Origin: Saonia sp964398035
GTDB lineage: Bacteria > Bacteroidota > Bacteroidia > Flavobacteriales > Flavobacteriaceae
DNA length: 13,790 nucleotides
Direction: 5' to 3'
Assembly (NCBI GenBank): GCA_964398035.1
Contig: CAYNLI010000081.1
Coordinates: forward strand, 1 to 13,790
This document shows, in pieces, positions 13,361-13,790 of this stretch. The notes under the pieces are model-generated. The model did no database searches, was not told the DNA's origin, and was given only the letters and a program-made list of their open reading frames with translations. The stretch's first letter is position 1. The number at the start of each line of letters is the position of its first letter. A program made the position numbers and the translations under genes.

Positions 13361-13790
13361 TATCCTTGCGTATTATAAATTTCTATTATCCTTGTTTTTG
13401 CTCTCTTTAACCGCATTTTAATTGCACTTTCACTTATTTCCATAAGCTTAGTCAATTCTTTGATAGATACTCCATCTTGGTATTTTAACAACAAAATGGA
13501 TTTGTCATCAGGGTCTATTAATTTCAATGCTTTTTCTAGCTTACCAGACTTCATTTGAAATAAATCTGCATCTGATATATCAGTCGAAAAATTTTGATTT
13601 TGATCTTCTACAGGCACTGAGTTGTCCCTTATTTTTTTCTGCTTATCCCTATTGACATAATTTGTACAAAAATTATAAGTCAAAGAATATAACCAAGTAG
13701 AAAACTTAGAATTTCCTTTAAATGTATTAAGTTTTACAAATAACAATAAAAAAACATCCTGTGTTAAATCCTCAGCTTCACTTTTGGTTT
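13360..13790 (-). CDS. ECF-type RNA polymerase sigma-70 factor, 5' end beyond the window
   Basis: Partial gene: 142 codons are visible and the frame stays open to the right edge. A TTG at 13746 is an internal leucine codon, not the start, because the upstream codons encode TKSEAEDLTQDVFL, the middle of sigma region 2 (the EDLTQDVF block), continuing into VKLNTFKGNSKFSTWLYSLT. Region 4 is complete, with the helix-turn-helix near DGVSIKELTKLMEISESAIKM and the end RLKRAKTRIIEIYNTQG. The missing part should be roughly the first 40-50 residues. The gene heads an operon with the 62-residue protein (1-base overlap) and the MscS channel. The sigma family is certain; the regulon and start are not visible. 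Confidence 0.92.
   Translation of the reverse strand, partial: TKSEAEDLTQDVFLLLFVKLNTFKGNSKFSTWLYSLTYNFCTNYVNRDKQKKIRDNSVPVEDQNQNFSTDISDADLFQMKSGKLEKALKLIDPDDKSILLLKYQDGVSIKELTKLMEISESAIKMRLKRAKTRIIEIYNTQG

Overview
The window looks like chromosomal DNA from a marine-type member of the Flavobacteriaceae (Bacteroidota). The evidence is AT-rich base composition, the Bacteroidota housekeeping promoter hexamer pattern TAnnTTTG just upstream of several starts, a near absence of Shine-Dalgarno sequences, several probable TTG starts, signal peptides ending in SQ, and genes typical of the family (lpxK next to a YqfO-type Nif3 gene and a zinc-ribbon-family coiled-coil gene, kynurenine 3-monooxygenase, RskA-type anti-sigma). 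No mobile element, CRISPR array, tRNA or rRNA was seen, and no gene-free stretch exceeds about 230 bases.

Left part (1-2387), plus strand: an ECF sigma factor (172-738) overlaps its RskA-like anti-sigma factor (735-1493) by ATGA, and the pair closes with a hairpin terminator. A promoter directly behind it serves a 68-residue, single-span membrane protein with four cysteines (1580-1786). A second ECF sigma factor (about 1821-2387) follows.

Middle plus-strand part (2460-6607): lipoyl synthase lipA with its own promoter, then a glyceraldehyde-3-phosphate dehydrogenase whose stop codon overlaps (TTGA) the start of a 742-residue TPR/histidine kinase/receiver hybrid sensor. The kinase gene runs tail-to-tail into lpxK on the minus strand (6594-7595) with a 14-base overlap. 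Divergently from lpxK, a Nif3-family gene and a cysteine-free member of the zinc-ribbon coiled-coil family form a two-gene operon (7646-9526), which ends in a bidirectional terminator shared with the next gene.

Right part (9570-13790), all minus strand: kynurenine 3-monooxygenase; a compact ClpP-like peptidase with its own terminator; an unrecognised 143-residue protein; an MscS-family channel; a 62-residue protein; and a third ECF sigma factor cut by the right edge of the window. The last three read as one operon (sigma factor, small protein, channel).

The most notable features are three ECF sigma factors in under 14 kb, each beside a different kind of small or membrane protein. One pair is the familiar sigma/RskA arrangement. 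The other two neighbourhoods (Cys4 membrane protein plus sigma; sigma plus 62-residue protein plus MscS channel) lack a recognisable anti-sigma factor and are the best candidates for incompletely described regulatory modules. This functional reading is inference from gene order only.
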